This document shows, one piece after another, positions 15,001-16,301 of a stretch of 16,301 bases of DNA. Source of the stretch: Desulfonema limicola (lineage in GTDB: Bacteria; Desulfobacterota; Desulfobacteria; Desulfobacterales; DYRC01); assembly GCA_020718925.1 (NCBI GenBank), contig DYRC01000035.1:1-16301 (forward strand), read 5' to 3'. Both the position numbers and the translations under genes were made by a program. The notes below the pieces were generated by a model. It saw nothing but the letters and a program-made list of their open reading frames with translations, ran no database searches and was not told the origin of the DNA. Position 1 is the first letter of the stretch; each line of letters starts with the position of its first letter.

Positions 15001-16301
15001 CCTTAATCCAATCTGTCCAGAATAATACGGCATACAGCCTTGATATGTCTGTACAGGTGGTGGACTCAAAAGGAAATCCGGTACCCACTGCCAAAGTTAC
15101 GCTGGGTATCTGGCCCACCCGCTATGCCATCGGATATTGGGGAGCAATACAGCCTTGCGATCCTGTTATACTTGACCGGATTGCCAATGAGGATGTGAAT
15201 CGGAATCTGATCATAGATACGGGAGAAGACAAACCCCCGATCACAGGCAGCGAAACTGACAAAAAGCTGACACCGCCGTCTTCGGCGGCAGGTTCGATAC
15301 CGGCTTTTGTAACAACAGATGATGGCGCTACGATAGCTTCCGGCGTAGGAAACTTTACCCTGACCTATCTGAAAAGTTCTGCGATTTGGATAGAAGCTGA
15401 GATCACTGCCACAACAGTCGTGCTGGGAACAGAAACCAAATCTGTTTATACCTTCTGGCTGCCATACATAAAGGAGGAAGCCTGTAATTTGCCGCCTTCT
15501 CCCTATAATCCGTCAACGCTTCCCATCGGAACGCTGAATGTGAATGCGAATCCCAAGAGGCTTTTGGCAAACGGAAAAGCAACCAGTGATGTCAGCGCAT
15601 TGTTAAAAGATTCCACCGGAGCGCCGGTATCAGGTGCTGTTGTAACGTTCACCCTGACCGGCGTAGGGGGATTTCCTTCTTTGAATACGATTACGGCAAC
15701 GACTGATGGTACCGGCGTGGCAAAGACGGTATATACTTCGCCGCAGGGAACTACCGGCACAGCGACAATTTCAGCTAAGGCGATAGACCCGTCATCCAAA
15801 AAAGAGGTGTCTTCTGCAACGTCCGTATCTATTACGTTAGAACAAGGTTCTCTCGTAATGATTGCTTCAAAAAAAGAGCTTCCCGCGGACGGAATAAGCA
15901 CCAGCACTATCACGGTTACAGCCCTTGATTCTTTTGGTTCTATGATTCAGAGTCAGGAGCCTATTACCTTTGATCAGCCTAGCATAGGCACTCTTTCTGC
16001 GTCAACGGTCAATACGGCAAGCGGCACTGCCAATGTCATTTATACCGCAGGTAAAACCGCAGGTGCGGTAACTATCTCAGCCAAAATGGCAAGTACCGGC
16101 GCCCCGGCTTCGACAACTGTGACTCTGGTCGGAAAAACTGTCGGATTTATTACCCTTGCAGCAGCACCGACCAGCATCAATGCAGACGGCGTATCTTCTT
16201 TGCAGATTACCGCAACACTGACCGATAATTCGGGAACTCCGGTGCCTGCAGGCACAACGGTTACGTTTACCACAACCGCAGGCAAGTTTCCGAATGGCAC
16301 C
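12087..16301 (+). CDS. Giant surface lipoprotein with tandem bacterial Ig-like (Big_1/invasin-type) domains, 3' end outside window
   Basis: The frame is open for 1405 codons from the ATG to the last base, with no stop. The product begins with a lipoprotein signal ending in I18-A19-G20-C21, followed by a Gly/Ser/Pro-rich tether. A carboxypeptidase-regulatory-like beta domain comes next (about 45-110, LTGTVVGSNGVSVPGVTIYV...TDTAGYYSL), then a unique region to about 360. At least eight Ig-like repeats follow, starting near 365, 492, 609, 735, 848, 962, 1148, 1251 and 1351, some divergent. The best copies show the Big_1 pattern of LxADGxS, then AxVxDxxGxPVxGxxVTFxT, then a GxA turn (for example LLANGKATSDVSALLKDSTG). 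One domain carries an EF-hand-type loop (1036-1047). Eight cysteines follow the lipid cysteine. Such proteins are typically surface adhesins or stalks. It lies 78 bp after pilQ on the same strand. Partner and ligand are unknown. Confidence 0.88.
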   Translation, partial: MKKNYLVLILILISAMLIAGCGSSGGKDDGAAVTTPVKPTPLPATYNLTGTVVGSNGVSVPGVTIYVFKPSYTTTTDTAGYYSLNVSQAEHLVMTSKPGSMEIFKLVNLSSGNAVNQPLMVYNSAVSPTNVVAVNPSDPNKWTVIESNKINGNSAILSIPPQSSGKFTIMGQSVSNADISVEYFDLTQPLPVPLPSPATLNSQDVVIGGKQAPSVMVSVKPALLALEARAELKLPNPDKLSGKRILRFDPETHRWIDTKSTTNDLFVSVVQGGIYGIFFEEHKTSTVRGSAPAGSVIFVGDEIITVSSDGTFTATVAMPPSGFLNLLNLSQSGAVTQGKADFKDSSGQVKPDQVVSVSFTTPVQVNVSSVDLKAGTDSLVADGSSNTAILATVLASAGTDGGTSGTPIPDETVVTFKTTRGTLSATPTKTGGSGVTLDAKTVGGVATVYLIAGCSEEAGCDSVAYDKDAIGTAVITATAGGISGTVNVSILPSPKSVSLSLTKQDGSAGYSVKSDGSDFLNVVATVLNTNNAPFANIDVTFSTDGGQISAVDKTTGAAVDPRVIRTDGDGKAAIRFSASASDKTNRTVSITAKAGIKSQVKPVLITGTTVTLSNDKTNLDLEGKNKATLVIAVKDAGSNPIFDAEVTATVTRGNPGDQLAGLGKVSLLSFIDDPAKCQESGKCLTDTDGVLKAKTDVKGELRIQVTGTLSGQATVKIEALGDSKNQIYTVNSIMETFAIICPTTKPKSILTNTLLPIIVRASKQKAVKFSTSFGTWDNGKQVMDVTVSSNNNSVLCDGSSINIQGTATANLRSDKAGVANVQVFDYDPDKPDTPPSFSDGIQVAVAAPASEATQVSIQASSTVIPISTGSVTNSITLTATVKNKNDQVVKDVPVAFSLENTTGGGEYVSPVIVYTNAIGVAETKFFSGSLSSKAEGQGVIVKATALTGTASPAITNITIGGTATSIIIGPSTLIQSVQNNTAYSLDMSVQVVDSKGNPVPTAKVTLGIWPTRYAIGYWGAIQPCDPVILDRIANEDVNRNLIIDTGEDKPPITGSETDKKLTPPSSAAGSIPAFVTTDDGATIASGVGNFTLTYLKSSAIWIEAEITATTVVLGTETKSVYTFWLPYIKEEACNLPPSPYNPSTLPIGTLNVNANPKRLLANGKATSDVSALLKDSTGAPVSGAVVTFTLTGVGGFPSLNTITATTDGTGVAKTVYTSPQGTTGTATISAKAIDPSSKKEVSSATSVSITLEQGSLVMIASKKELPADGISTSTITVTALDSFGSMIQSQEPITFDQPSIGTLSASTVNTASGTANVIYTAGKTAGAVTISAKMASTGAPASTTVTLVGKTVGFITLAAAPTSINADGVSSLQITATLTDNSGTPVPAGTTVTFTTTAGKFPNGT

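Noticed and set aside
12098..16300. Several minus-strand open frames of 64-136 codons opposite the Ig-like gene (for example 13478-13873 and 15503-15913)
   Set aside because: The plus strand is open without a break for 1405 codons with a lipoprotein signal and repeated Ig-like domains. The minus-strand frames look like shadows of Val/Thr/Ala-rich repeats.

Overview
The window looks like the chromosome of a Gram-negative bacterium with an outer membrane. It carries a complete pilM-pilN-pilO-pilP-pilQ cluster, the alignment subcomplex and outer-membrane secretin of a type IV pilus machine, and a large exported lipoprotein. The moderate GC content, the NtrC-type two-component pair, the Rpn-family remnant and the AATC-type interspersed repeats fit Desulfobacterota (Desulfobacterales-like). 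That placement is an inference from style, not a marker gene.

Layout. Bases 1-851 are a repeat-rich accessory patch. It holds a palindrome, a 44-bp imperfect inverted repeat (72-115 and 745-788), and between its arms the 5'-truncated C-terminal part of an Rpn/PDDEXK_2-family gene. Bases 852-5447 are a minus-strand run of four genes, read right to left: a membrane sensor histidine kinase, its sigma-54-dependent response regulator (TAATG overlap), an alpha/beta hydrolase (14 bp later) and an extended SDR nucleotide-sugar epimerase/dehydratase. Bases 5448-5662 are a divergent control region with a good sigma-70-like promoter facing pilM and a long leader hairpin. Bases 5663-12008 are the tightly coupled pilMNOPQ operon, with three ATGA overlaps. 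Bases 12009-12086 hold a GC-rich palindrome and a ribosome binding site. From 12087 to the right edge one plus-strand frame stays open for 1405 codons. It encodes the N-terminal part of a giant lipoprotein made of repeated bacterial Ig-like (Big_1/invasin-type) domains, cut by the window edge.

How the genes work together. PilM (cytoplasm) grips the N-terminus of PilN. PilN and PilO form the inner-membrane/periplasmic dimer. PilP links this to the secretin PilQ, through which the pilus fibre passes. Here PilN, PilO, PilP and PilQ all carry Lys/Pro/Ala/Glu-rich low-complexity segments, and PilQ has a lipoprotein signal. The Ig-like lipoprotein directly downstream may be a surface adhesin or stalk made with the pilus machine. 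The divergent kinase/regulator pair may control one or both sides, but no sigma-54 site was seen in the shared control region.

The features most worth a second look are the giant Ig-like lipoprotein (four possible intradomain cysteine pairs and an EF-hand-type loop), the lipidated PilQ, the pilM leader hairpin, and the inverted-repeat-bounded Rpn remnant.
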